A stretch of 64,000 nt of DNA from CAZUDO01 sp964618895 (GCA_964618895.1 CAZUDO010000072.1:73895-137894), one strand, 5' to 3'; counted from the stretch's first letter, positions 17,683 to 25,942 are shown. The notes: generated from the sequence alone by a model not told the origin. Translations and numbers: made by a program.

Positions 17683-18054
17683 TCAGACCGCGATCCTCAG
17701 GACGATCTCCGTCGCGTCGCTGCGCAGCCGGCTCGATATCCCGCGTCGCGTCGTCCCCATCGTGATGAGACCAAGGTCGCGCAACGCTTCGACGTCCCGG
17801 TAGACGGACTTGAAGTCACGCCTTGCCAGCCGAGCGAGCTCGGCGACCGAGGCCGGCTTCCGCTCGCGCACCATACGCACGAGGGCGAGCCGCTTCTCCG
17901 TCAGCGCCGCGCGAACTGCCTCGAGACTCTCGAAGTACTCACCGCGCCGCTTCACGACCCGCTTCCGGACCTGGAGGGCCCGCATCGTGTCGATCGCATC
18001 GTCGAGCACCTGCTCGACTGACCTGATCTTCACGCGAATGGTCTTTAGTGCCAT
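17683..18054 (-). CDS. tumA: TumA-type antitoxin (helix-turn-helix, HVO_A0114-like)
   Basis: The 123-residue protein has an N-terminal segment for toxin binding or dimerisation (about 1-60) and a winged helix-turn-helix (about 65-110, PASVAELARLARRDFKSVYRDVEALRDLGLI; only the motif ARLARRDFKSVYRDVEAL is diagnostic). This is the usual partner of DUF6516 toxins; it should neutralise the toxin and repress the pair. ATG at 18054 lies two bases after the toxin stop; a GTG at 18060 overlapping that stop is also possible and sits close behind AAGGAGG. It is transcribed after its toxin, as expected for this family. Confidence 0.7.
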   Translation of the reverse strand: MALKTIRVKIRSVEQVLDDAIDTMRALQVRKRVVKRRGEYFESLEAVRAALTEKRLALVRMVRERKPASVAELARLARRDFKSVYRDVEALRDLGLITMGTTRRGISSRLRSDATEIVLRIAV

Positions 18055-18056
18055 GG

Positions 18057-18356
18057 TCACTCTCCCTCCTTGCGCGCTCTCCGGGCACTCTCCACATCTT
18101 TCATGAAGTCCGCACGCAGTTTGTCGAGGCTCTCGAACTCGTAGCGCTCCTGCTTGCCACCGAGATGCCGGTGATGCCCCTTCGGGGCGTGGTTGTCATA
18201 GCCCACGAGGACGATGCCGTTCCGGACCGCAACGAAAGAGTATCGGAACCCGTCCGGATACTGCGCCGACCTGCTGACCCGCCACACCCTGAACTCGACG
18301 ATGATCCCGTCGGCTGTGCAGACCTTCTCGCGAAGGACCAGCTCAGCCTTCGGCAT
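18057..18356 (-). CDS. tumE: TumE-family toxin (DUF6516)
   Basis: This small 99-residue protein has the DUF6516 pattern: an N-terminal beta meander (KAELVLREKVCTADGIIVEF), FRYSFVAVRNGIVLVGYDNH, the basic KGHHRHLGGKQE turn and a terminal helix ending in the KDVE segment. Members act as toxins of type II-like toxin-antitoxin pairs, and the target is not well defined. It precedes tumA, overlapping it if the GTG start is used. This is the only clear module on the minus strand of the island. Confidence 0.72.
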   Translation of the reverse strand: MPKAELVLREKVCTADGIIVEFRVWRVSRSAQYPDGFRYSFVAVRNGIVLVGYDNHAPKGHHRHLGGKQERYEFESLDKLRADFMKDVESARRARKEGE

Positions 18357-18726
18357 ATGGCTCTCAATGCCATATGTTGGCGACGCGGAGCAAGCAGTTG
18401 CGTCGGGCGTGCTTCGGGCTCACCGAGGTGCAGCGGAGCCTGTTTCCGCTGGGCGTATCGACGCTCTGGCAGCCGCGGCATCCGCGCGAGCCGGGGCGAG
18501 GGCAGTGGTAGAAGTGACAGCCTCCGCCGCGAGGCTCGTCGCCGTTGTCGAAGTTGGGCGTCCCGGAGCACGTCAGGAGGAAGGATTACCCGGCGAAGTT
18601 GACCGACCGTTCCTTCTCGGAGGTCAATATCCGCCCGGCTCCTGCGGGCGCTGCGATACGCTCGTCGCGCTCCGACGGCACCTGTGGCGCCTTGACCGAC
18701 GTCCGAGGTAAGTGCATCGTCAGTGC
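18357..18726. other. 370-base stretch without a supported gene
   Basis: Between tumE and vapB several short open frames exist on both strands, including a 45-codon frame from the ATG at 18373, but none has a recognisable motif, a convincing ribosome site or a composition like the neighbouring genes. Local GC looks lower than in the flanking operons. It probably holds the divergent promoters of the two toxin-antitoxin modules and decayed sequence. Confidence 0.4.
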
Positions 18727-18960
18727 ATGGCCGTCAAGACCATCACCATCGACCTGGAGGCGTATGAGATCCTGTCGCGCTGCAAGCGGAAGGGAGAGTC
18801 CTTCTCTCAGACCATCAAGCATCGGCTTGGCCGTCGCGTCACCGGCGAGGATCTCCGTGCTGCCGTCGCGCGCACGCGACTCTCGGAGCGCACGCTCGAC
18901 GCGATCGAATCGCAGGTGAGGGCTCGCCGGTCGAGTCCCGCTCGTCGCATCAAGCTGTGA
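18727..18960 (+). CDS. vapB: VapB-family antitoxin (PF02697 type)
   Basis: This 77-residue protein starts AVKTITIDLEAYEILSRCKR and has GESFSQTIKHRLG, a clear match to the small VapB antitoxins that precede PIN-domain toxins. The N-terminal half should be the DNA-binding, dimerising part and the basic C-terminus the toxin-wrapping tail. I chose ATG at 18727 because it lets the protein begin at the conserved strand; an in-frame ATG five codons upstream is possible. Its stop overlaps the vapC start by four bases. Confidence 0.8.
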   Translation: MAVKTITIDLEAYEILSRCKRKGESFSQTIKHRLGRRVTGEDLRAAVARTRLSERTLDAIESQVRARRSSPARRIKL

Positions 18961-19361
18961 TCCACGCGGATACCTCGTTCCTGGTCGATCTGCTCCGCGA
19001 TGCGGCGCGCGGCATCCGTGGACCGGCCACGATGCTCCTCGAGGAGGTCGCACGCGAGGAGATACGCGTAGGCGTTCACGTCGTGTGCGAGCTGCTCGCG
19101 GGCGCAGAGGGCTTGCAGCGCCCCACCGTCGAGCGGCAGCGTGTGCGCCGGCTGTGTGGCAGCCTCGTCGTGAGCTATCCGGACGAACGATTCGCATCGG
19201 TCTACGCGAGGCTTCTGGCCGCGTTGCGCGGCGGTGGCCGGCCGATCGCCACGATGGACCTGCTGATTGCGACGGCAGCGATCGTCGACGATGCGGCCAT
19301 CGTCACGCGGAACACGAAGCACTTCAGCCGCGTTCCTGGCCTGGAGATACGCGGTTACTGA
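18957..19361 (+). CDS. vapC: VapC-type PIN-domain toxin ribonuclease
   Basis: This 134-residue single PIN domain has the acidic metal-binding residues expected: Asp5 in IHADTSFLVDLL, Glu in VVCELLAGAEG (about 45) and Asp in IATMDLLIATAAI (about 100), followed by IVTRNTKHFSRVPGLEI, which is typical of VapC C-termini. It probably cleaves tRNA or rRNA when free of VapB. Start is GTG at 18957 in a GTGA overlap with vapB. All catalytic positions look intact, so it should be active. Confidence 0.85.
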   Translation: MIHADTSFLVDLLRDAARGIRGPATMLLEEVAREEIRVGVHVVCELLAGAEGLQRPTVERQRVRRLCGSLVVSYPDERFASVYARLLAALRGGGRPIATMDLLIATAAIVDDAAIVTRNTKHFSRVPGLEIRGY

Positions 19362-19709
19362 GGCCCGACGTGACACTATGGTGGTCGGCCTTGCCTTGCA
19401 CGCGGAAGTGCTGCCGGGGGAGACTGGCGCCAGGTCTGGAGAGACCATGAACGGGCGCGAGTGGTGCAGTGGTCGCACCGATGCCGGGCGTACGCCGTCG
19501 ACCTGCACGACGTGCGGAAGTGAGAGCCCTGCGGGGGTACGCCTGTCGTCGGCGACCGTGGCACGTAGACGCCGGCCATGCGGAGCGCGGCAAGCGGGCG
19601 TGGTGCCAGCCCGATGGACCGTGGGCCAACGGGCGCGATGCTTCAGCCGTCGCAGCGGGAACACCTCGTTGCAGCGCCTCGCATGTTCGTTTGACTCCTC
19701 CACCACTTA
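19362..19709. other. 350-base stretch without a supported gene
   Basis: After vapC both strands have short open frames with no motif and no ribosome site that I trust. The stretch links vapC to the acyl-CoA dehydrogenase remnant and looks like decayed sequence of the island. Confidence 0.4.
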
Positions 19710-19850
19710 CCCACCGCCAAGGCGTGGCAGCGCGCCCTCTTCGAGGCCGGCTACGTCGCCATGCGCTGGCCGCGAGAGTATGGCGGCCAGGGCGCCGACC
19801 TGATGACGCAGACGATCGTCGACGAGGGAGCTGGTCAGCACCGGTGCTGA
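19710..19850 (+). pseudogene. Fragment of an acyl-CoA dehydrogenase N-terminal domain
   Basis: Frame 19710 reads AKAWQRALFEAGYVAMRWP followed by REYGGQGADLMTQTIVDE, closely resembling the N-terminal helical segment of acyl-CoA dehydrogenases (WQ..LaeaGw.g..WP.eyGG.Ga....q.i..eE). It ends at a TGA at 19848 just before the right repeat block, and no upstream or downstream parts of the enzyme are present, so about 46 codons of a roughly 380-codon gene remain. Confidence 0.6.
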
Positions 19851-19885
19851 ACCACGACCTGGCCCGTCCAGGACGCCCGTCTCAG

Positions 19886-20016
19886 CGCGGGCCGCGAGGG
19901 CGGGCCCCGGGGTCGCAGCGCCGCTCCGAAGGCGCACGCGCCGCGCGATCGAGGCGACGCCGCGCGTCGCCGAGGAGCCGAAGCGGAGACCCCGGGGCCC
20001 GCCCTCGCGGCCCGCG
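19886..20016. repeat. 131-bp inverted-repeat element, copy B
   Basis: The arms 19886-19914 and 19988-20016 are perfect 29-base inverted complements. The 73-base core (19915-19987) begins GCAGCGCC and ends CGCCGAGGAGCCGAAGCGGA. The core is inverted relative to copy A while the flanking sequence is not. The element sits 38 bases upstream of the mfd -35. Confidence 0.9.
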
Positions 20017-20053
20017 GCTCCGACGAGCATCGCTGGGTCGACGCGCGGGCCGC

Positions 20054-20082
20054 TTGCCCAACCGGCGAGCGGTCGGTATCGT
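20054..20082 (+). promoter_or_regulatory. Putative mfd promoter
   Basis: TTGCCC (20054-20059), a 17-base spacer and TATCGT (20077-20082) precede the mfd ATG by 42 bases. In the duplicate at 17223-17251 the -35 and spacer length are kept but the -10 has become TGTCGT, as expected if only this copy is under selection. Confidence 0.45.
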
Positions 20083-20124
20083 CGCGTGCCCGGCGACGCG
20101 CCCGGCGCGTCGGCGGGCCGCCCG

Positions 20125-23100
20125 ATGTCCGCGACGTCTCTGCAGGATCTCGTCGCGCGCCTCGAGCGCGCGCTCTCCGAGGCTCCGGACGCTCCCCTGC
20201 GCGTCTCGGGGCTGCGCGGAAGTGCGCCGGCACTGTGTCTGGCGCGCCTGTTGACGACGCGTTCCCGGCCGGTCGTGGTCACGTTGCCGACCGGCATGGA
20301 AGCAGAGGCGTTTGCCGCCGATCTCCGCTTCTTCCTGGGCGAGACGGGCAGTGGTCCCCTGTCGCGCCGGGTGCACCATCTGCCCGGATGGGAGGTCCCA
20401 CCGTTCGAGGGGCTGTCGCCGGCGCGCGAGGTTGTGGCGGCGCGTGGCGAGGGGCTCCATCATCTCCTGCAGACCACCGACCCGGTGATCGTCACGACGC
20501 CGGAGGCGTGGACGCTCCGGCTGCTGCCCCGGCGGGAGTTCGCGCACGCGGTCACGTACGTCGTCGCGGGCGAGACGTTGGCCCCCGAGGCGCTCGGCGA
20601 CCGCTTGATCGAATGGGGGTATCACCGCGTCCCGCTGGTGCAGGACCCGGGCGATCTGGCCGTGCGCGGCGGGATCGTCGACGTGTTCCCGGCCGGACAC
20701 GCGGCGCCGCTCCGGCTGGAGTTCGTGGGCGACGCGATCGACAGCATTCGCGAGTTCGATGCCACCTCGCAGCGTTCGCTCGCGCGCCTCGAGGAGGCGC
20801 TGTTCCTGCCGATGCGCGAGTACGCAGCGTCCCGACTCGGCTCGGCGGCGGCACGCCAGGTGGACGAGCGCGCCGCCGAGCTGGGGCTCGCCCGCCAGGA
20901 GCGTCGCGACCTGGTGGAAGCGGTCCGCGCCGGCCTGGTGCTGCCCGGGACCGAGCAGCTCCTGCCCTACCTCTACGACGAGACCGGGACCCTGGCGGAC
21001 TACCTGCCGCGCGGAGTCCTCCTGTGGATGCAGGGGGCGGCCGAGATCGAGGGGGCGATCGAGACCGGATGGACACAGATCGAGGAGCATGCGGCCGAGG
21101 CGACCAAGGCGGGGCGGTTCTTCCCCGTGCCGGAACGCCTGTACGTGGCGCCGGCGGAGTGGCGCCATCTGGTGGAATCGCACACGCGCGTCGACGTCGA
21201 GGCGATGGAGTTGCTGGGTAACGAGGCGTTGCAGGCGACCACCTATTCCACCGACACGCTCGCTCTGCGCACGACGCCGGTCGCGGCCGGCCCGCTCGCG
21301 GCGGTGGCGTCCCGCCTGGCCGAATGGCGCCGCGAGGGCGCGCGACTGGTCGTGGTCGCCGCGAGCCCGACACAACGCGACCGCGTGCAGGCGCTTCTCG
21401 CCACGCACGGCATCGACACGCTCCCGAGCAGCGCCCCGTTTCCCCAGGCGCTCGCCCACACCCGCCGAGAGCATCTGGCCCTGGCAGGCGAGCTGACGCG
21501 CGGCATGTGGCTCCCGGCCGATCGGCTGGCGATCGTCACCGAGACCGAGCTCTTCGGCGAACGGCGGCAGGTGCGGCGGGGGCGGCGGGCGCGCCCGGCG
21601 GACTTCCTCTCCAGCCTCGCCGAGCTCAAACCCGACGACTACGTCGTGCACGTCGACCACGGCATCGGCGCGTACCGGGGCCTCCGCCACATGCAGGTGG
21701 CCGACACCGAGGGCGACTACCTGCACCTCGAGTACGCTGGCGGCGACCGCCTGTACGTGCCCGTCGATCGCATCAACGTGGTGCAGCGTTACGTGAGCGG
21801 CGACGGGCCCGCGCCGGCGCTCGACAAGCTCGGGGGCACGTCGTGGGAGCGCGTCAAAGCGAAGACGAAGGAATCGGTGCTGGCCATGGCGCACGAGCTC
21901 CTGCGCGTCTATGCTGCCCGCGAAGCGCACGGCCGGCCCCCGTATGGCGAAGCGGACGGGCTCTATCGGGAGTTCGCGGCGCGCTTCGCGTTCGAGGAAA
22001 CGCCGGATCAGTCGCGCGCCATCGACGACGTGCTGGCGGATCTCGGACGTGACAAGCCCATGGATCGTTTGGTGTGCGGCGACGTGGGCTTCGGCAAGAC
22101 CGAGGTGGCGATGCGGGCCGCCTTCTGCGTCGCGCTCACCGGCCGCCAGGTGGCGCTCCTGGTGCCGACGACCGTGCTGGCGCAGCAGCACGCCGAGACT
22201 CTGCGAGCGCGCTTCGACGGCTATCCGGTGACCATCGATGTCCTGTCGCGCTTCCGCTCTCCGGCCGAGAACAAGGCCACCCTGGCGCGCCTCGGGCGGA
22301 GCGAGGTCGACATCGTCGTTGGCACCCACCGCCTGCTGCAGAAGGACGTAGCGTTCAAGAACCTCGGCCTGCTGATCGTCGACGAGGAGCACCGCTTCGG
22401 GGTGAAGGACAAAGAACGCATCCGGGCGCTCCGCGTGAGCGTCGACGTGCTCACCCTCACCGCCACGCCCATTCCGCGCACGCTCAACATGGCGCTGTCG
22501 GGCATCCGGGATATGAGCGTGATCGAGACGCCGCCCGTCGACCGGCTCGCCATCCGCACCTACGTCACACGCTACGACGAGGCCGTCATCCGCGACGCCG
22601 TCGTGCGCGAGCTGGGTCGCGGCGGGCAGGTGTTCTTCGTGCACAACCGGGTCGACAACATCGACGCGATCGCCCGGCGGCTCGGAGAAGTGGTGCCGGA
22701 GGCGAAGATCGCCGTGGCGCACGGGCAGATGGCGGAGGCGGTCCTCGAGAAGACCATGGTGGCCTTCATGCATCGCGAGACCAACGTCCTGGTCTCCTCG
22801 GCCATCATCGAATCGGGCCTCGACATCCCGACCGCCAACACGATCCTCATCAACCGTGCCGACACCTTCGGCCTGGCGCAGCTCTATCAGCTGCGCGGAC
22901 GCATCGGCCGCTCGCACCACCGCGCCTACGCCTACCTGCTCATCCCCGGCGAGCACCTCATCACCCCCGACGCCCAGAAGCGTCTGCGGGTATTGCAGGA
23001 GCTGGACGACCTGGGCGGCGGCTTCCGCCTGGCGGCGCACGACCTCGAGATCCGCGGGGCCGGGAACCTGCTCGGCAAGCAGCAGTCGGGCAACATCACG

Positions 23101-23619
23101 GCGGTTGGGCTCGAGCTGTTCACGCACATGATGGAGCAGGCGGTGCGCGAGATCCGCGGCGAGCCGACCGAGGCCGAGATCGAGCCCGAGATTCAGCTCG
23201 GCATCCCGGCCTTCATTCCGGAAACGTACATCACCGACGTGAGCCAGCGGCTGGTGGTCTACAAGCGCCTGGCCGGCATCCGGGGGATGCCGGATCTGAC
23301 CGCCATCGGCGAGGAGCTGGTCGACCGTTTCGGCCCCGTCCCGCCACTGGTCGACACGCTCCTGCGCGTGATGGAACTTCGTCGCTGGATGAAGGACGTG
23401 CGCGTCGTCCGCGCCCGCCGCCGGGGCGAGGCGGTGGTGCTCGAGTTCGACGAACGGACGCCGGTCACGCCCGCCCGCGTGCTGGCGGTGGCGAAGGAGA
23501 GCCGGGGCGCGATCCGGATGACGAGCGGCTCGGCGCTCGAGGTGCGTACCACCGCGGCCGACCACGATGGCGTGATCGTGGAGCTGCGGGCACTCTTGCA
23601 GAGGCTCTCCGCCGCGTGA
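20125..23619 (+). CDS. mfd: Transcription-repair coupling factor Mfd
   Basis: Mfd displaces RNA polymerase stalled at DNA lesions and recruits UvrA. The 1164-residue protein has the full architecture: UvrB-homology region (about 10-340, VHHLPGWEVPPFEGLSPAREV), RNA-polymerase-interacting CarD-like domain (about 500-570, KPDDYVVHVDHGIGAYRGL), SF2 motor with Walker A CGDVGFGKTEVAMRA, DEEHRFG, TATPIPRT and GRIGRSHHRAYAYL, and the C-terminal TRCF domain (about 1020-1130). ATG at 20125 matches the duplicated start at 17296. Its stop overlaps or nearly touches the next gene, and uvrA lies two genes downstream. Confidence 0.97.
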   Translation: MSATSLQDLVARLERALSEAPDAPLRVSGLRGSAPALCLARLLTTRSRPVVVTLPTGMEAEAFAADLRFFLGETGSGPLSRRVHHLPGWEVPPFEGLSPAREVVAARGEGLHHLLQTTDPVIVTTPEAWTLRLLPRREFAHAVTYVVAGETLAPEALGDRLIEWGYHRVPLVQDPGDLAVRGGIVDVFPAGHAAPLRLEFVGDAIDSIREFDATSQRSLARLEEALFLPMREYAASRLGSAAARQVDERAAELGLARQERRDLVEAVRAGLVLPGTEQLLPYLYDETGTLADYLPRGVLLWMQGAAEIEGAIETGWTQIEEHAAEATKAGRFFPVPERLYVAPAEWRHLVESHTRVDVEAMELLGNEALQATTYSTDTLALRTTPVAAGPLAAVASRLAEWRREGARLVVVAASPTQRDRVQALLATHGIDTLPSSAPFPQALAHTRREHLALAGELTRGMWLPADRLAIVTETELFGERRQVRRGRRARPADFLSSLAELKPDDYVVHVDHGIGAYRGLRHMQVADTEGDYLHLEYAGGDRLYVPVDRINVVQRYVSGDGPAPALDKLGGTSWERVKAKTKESVLAMAHELLRVYAAREAHGRPPYGEADGLYREFAARFAFEETPDQSRAIDDVLADLGRDKPMDRLVCGDVGFGKTEVAMRAAFCVALTGRQVALLVPTTVLAQQHAETLRARFDGYPVTIDVLSRFRSPAENKATLARLGRSEVDIVVGTHRLLQKDVAFKNLGLLIVDEEHRFGVKDKERIRALRVSVDVLTLTATPIPRTLNMALSGIRDMSVIETPPVDRLAIRTYVTRYDEAVIRDAVVRELGRGGQVFFVHNRVDNIDAIARRLGEVVPEAKIAVAHGQMAEAVLEKTMVAFMHRETNVLVSSAIIESGLDIPTANTILINRADTFGLAQLYQLRGRIGRSHHRAYAYLLIPGEHLITPDAQKRLRVLQELDDLGGGFRLAAHDLEIRGAGNLLGKQQSGNITAVGLELFTHMMEQAVREIRGEPTEAEIEPEIQLGIPAFIPETYITDVSQRLVVYKRLAGIRGMPDLTAIGEELVDRFGPVPPLVDTLLRVMELRRWMKDVRVVRARRRGEAVVLEFDERTPVTPARVLAVAKESRGAIRMTSGSALEVRTTAADHDGVIVELRALLQRLSAA

Positions 23620-23633
23620 TACGCGCCCGCGCG

Positions 23634-24581
23634 ATGGCTCCGCGCCGCATCGGTCGGGCCGCGGTGGTGGTGTTGCCGGCGCTGCTCGTCGTGGCTGGTC
23701 CCGTACGGGAGCCGCGCGCCGAGGTCGTCAACCGGGTCGTGGCCACCGTCGACGGCGAGCCGATCACGGCCTACGAGATGCGCCGCTACGCGGCCGAGCG
23801 CAGCATCGACGGCGTGCCGGAGCGGCAGGTGCTCGAGGCCCTCATCACGGACCGCCTGCTCGAGAAGGAAATCAAGGCGCAGGGCATCGCCGCCAAGGAC
23901 GACGAGATCAACCGCTACATCGACGAGATCCGCGCCCGCAACGGGATGGATGCCGAGCGCTTTGCGCAGGCGCTCGCCGCCCAGGGCATGACGCCCGAAT
24001 CGTACCGGGCCAAGGTGAAGAGCGAGATCGAACGTGCGCAGTTGGTGAACCGCGAGATCCGCCAGCGCGTGAACGTGTCACCGGAGGAGGTCCAACGCTA
24101 CTACGACGCGCACCGCGACAACTACGCCGCCGACGAGCGGGCGACGGTGCAGGACATCCTGTTCGCCCTTCCCCCCGGCGCGGACGCCGAGGAGGTGGAA
24201 CGGGTGCGCCGCAAGGCCGAAGGGGTGCGCGACCTGGCGCGCCAGGGGAAGAGTTTCGGCAAGCTCGCCAAGGAGTATTCCGAGGGCCCGGGAGCCGACA
24301 AGGACGGCGAGCTCGGCACCTTCGGACGCGATCAGCTGGACCCGGCCATCGCGGAGGTCGTGTTCCGGTTGCAGCCCGGCGAGATCAGTGACCCGGTGCG
24401 GACGCGGGCGGGCTTCCACGTGCTGCGCGTGCGCGACCGCACCGCCGCCGGCCACAAGCCACTGGCGGACGTGAGTGCCGCGATCAGCGATGCGCTCTAC
24501 AACGAGGCCCTGGAGGAGCGGTTCAAGAGTTGGCTCTCACGCGATCTCCGCGAGCGCCACAATGTCGAGGTGCTCGACTGA
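23634..24581 (+). CDS. SurA-like periplasmic chaperone and peptidyl-prolyl isomerase
   Basis: This 315-residue exported protein has a signal peptide (VVVLPALLVVAGPVREPRA), a SurA N-terminal helical domain (about 30-150, VVNRVVATVDGEPITAYEM and VLEALITDRLLEKEI) and one parvulin domain (about 160-275, QDILFALPPG... KLAKEYSEGPGADKDGELG... GFHVLRV). It should help outer-membrane proteins fold. E. coli SurA has two parvulin domains; one-domain versions are common in deltaproteobacterial relatives. A GTG at 23616 overlapping the mfd stop would add six residues and is an equally possible start. Confidence 0.85.
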   Translation: MAPRRIGRAAVVVLPALLVVAGPVREPRAEVVNRVVATVDGEPITAYEMRRYAAERSIDGVPERQVLEALITDRLLEKEIKAQGIAAKDDEINRYIDEIRARNGMDAERFAQALAAQGMTPESYRAKVKSEIERAQLVNREIRQRVNVSPEEVQRYYDAHRDNYAADERATVQDILFALPPGADAEEVERVRRKAEGVRDLARQGKSFGKLAKEYSEGPGADKDGELGTFGRDQLDPAIAEVVFRLQPGEISDPVRTRAGFHVLRVRDRTAAGHKPLADVSAAISDALYNEALEERFKSWLSRDLRERHNVEVLD

Positions 24582-25942
24582 ACCCGGCCATCTTCCGTGA
24601 GTACGATATCCGGGGCGTTGCGGAGCGCGATTTCGACGCCGACTTCGCGCGGACCTTGGGGCGGGCGTTCGGCACGCTCGCAGGTGACGCGGGGCGACGG
24701 CGGATCAGCGTCGGCCGGGACTGCCGGCTCACGTCCGACCGCTATGCCGAGGCCCTGATCGCGGGCATCCGCTCCACTGGCCTCGACGTCGTCGACATCG
24801 GGGTGTGTCCCACGCCTCTCATGTACTTCTCGCTCTTCCACTGGGACCTGGACGGCGGCATCCAGATCACCGGCAGCCACAACCCCGCCGACCACAACGG
24901 CTTCAAGCTGTGCCTCGGCACGGACGCGCTGCACGGGGAGCAGATCCAGAGCCTCCGGGCGTGCTTCGAGGCGGGGCGGTTCCGATCCGGCGCCGGCGCG
25001 ATCGAGGCGCGACCGGTCGCGCCCGTCTACCAGGACTACGTGGTGCAGGCGATCGGCCCGCTCGCGCGCCCCGTCGTCGTGACCGTCGATGCGGGCAACG
25101 CCACCGCCGGCCCCGTCGCCCCCGCCATCTACCGCCGCCTCGGCGCGCAGGTGACGGAACTCTTCTGCGACATGGACGGGCGCTTCCCGAACCACCATCC
25201 CGATCCGACGTTGCCGGAGAACGTCCAGCACCTGATCCGGGCTGTGACTGATAGCCAGGCCGAGCTGGGCATCGCCTTCGACGGCGACGCCGACCGCATC
25301 GGCGTGGTCGACCCTGCCGGCCGGATCGTGTGGGGCGACGAGCTGCTCGTGATCTTCGGACGCGACGTGCTCGCCCGCAACCCCGGCGCCGTCATCGTCT
25401 CCGAGGTGAAGTGTTCGCAGCGCCTCTACGATGACATCGCGCGCCACGGCGGCCGCGGCATCATGTGGAAGGCCGGGCACTCGCTGCTCAAGGCCAAGAT
25501 GCGCGAGACCGGCGCGCTGCTCGGCGGCGAGATGAGCGGGCACATCTTCTTCAAGGAGCGCTACTTCGGCTACGACGACGCGATCTACGCCGGCGCCCGC
25601 CTGCTCGAGATTCTGGCGCGGACGGGGCGCACCGTCCCCGAGCTGCTGGCCGACCTCCCTCCCTCGCATACCACGCCCGAGCTCCGCGTCGACTGCCCGG
25701 ACGACGTCAAGTTCGCCGTCGTCGAGCGGGTGCGCGAACGGTTTCGCGCCGAGGGCCGTGAGATCATCGACGTCGACGGGGTGCGCGTCCGCTTCCCGCA
25801 CGGCTGGGGGTTGGTACGAGCGTCGAACACCCAGCCCGTGCTCGTGCTGCGATTCGAGGCGGAGACGCCCGAGGAGCTCCTGGCGTACCGGCGAACGGTC
25901 GAGGATGTGGTCGCCGCCGTGCGGGCGGAGCTCGCGGCGTAG
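24530..25942 (+). CDS. Phosphomannomutase/phosphoglucomutase (AlgC/ManB family)
   Basis: It interconverts hexose 6- and 1-phosphates for polysaccharide and lipopolysaccharide precursors. All four alpha-D-phosphohexomutase domains are present: the phosphoserine loop ITGSHNPADHNGFK (Ser near 110), the metal loop DGDADRIG, the sugar loop GGEMSGHIFFKE and the phosphate-binding RASNTQPVLVLRFE. The first standard start is TTG at 24530, 52 bases inside the preceding gene. Homologous proteins start at the NPAIFREYDIRG segment, where a CTG at 24578 behind GAGG overlaps the previous stop (CTGA), so the true start may be that CTG. Confidence 0.9.
   Translation: MALTRSPRAPQCRGARLNPAIFREYDIRGVAERDFDADFARTLGRAFGTLAGDAGRRRISVGRDCRLTSDRYAEALIAGIRSTGLDVVDIGVCPTPLMYFSLFHWDLDGGIQITGSHNPADHNGFKLCLGTDALHGEQIQSLRACFEAGRFRSGAGAIEARPVAPVYQDYVVQAIGPLARPVVVTVDAGNATAGPVAPAIYRRLGAQVTELFCDMDGRFPNHHPDPTLPENVQHLIRAVTDSQAELGIAFDGDADRIGVVDPAGRIVWGDELLVIFGRDVLARNPGAVIVSEVKCSQRLYDDIARHGGRGIMWKAGHSLLKAKMRETGALLGGEMSGHIFFKERYFGYDDAIYAGARLLEILARTGRTVPELLADLPPSHTTPELRVDCPDDVKFAVVERVRERFRAEGREIIDVDGVRVRFPHGWGLVRASNTQPVLVLRFEAETPEELLAYRRTVEDVVAAVRAELAA

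Larger units (their letters stand above)
17338..19869. mobile_element. 2.5-kb accessory island with two toxin-antitoxin modules, bracketed by direct repeats
   Basis: The segment separates two copies of the mfd leader. It contains a sulfatase remnant, tumE/tumA, a 370-base stretch without a recognisable gene, vapB/vapC and an acyl-CoA dehydrogenase remnant. No transposase or integrase is visible. The simplest reading is that DUF1573-leader-mfd was once continuous and the island was inserted with, or after, a long target duplication; recombination between the direct repeats would delete it cleanly. The mechanism is inference. Confidence 0.6.
19870..20159. repeat. Right (functional) copy of the duplicated mfd leader and start region
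   Basis: The block matches 17039-17337 with scattered substitutions and one or two single-base gaps. Here it runs into intact mfd, so this is presumably the original copy. It contains inverted-repeat element B (19886-20016), the putative promoter (20054-20082) and the first 12 codons of mfd. Confidence 0.85.

Noticed and set aside
18361..18711. Open frames between tumE and vapB, including a 45-codon frame at 18373
   Set aside because: No motif, no good ribosome site and no family similarity that I can see.
17338..19869. An insertion sequence as the cause of the island
   Set aside because: No transposase or integrase gene, and the flanking repeats are long direct duplications rather than IS ends.
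19882..23565. A 1227-codon open frame antisense to mfd
   Set aside because: No domain or ribosome site; composition is typical of GC-rich antisense frames, and mfd is unambiguous.
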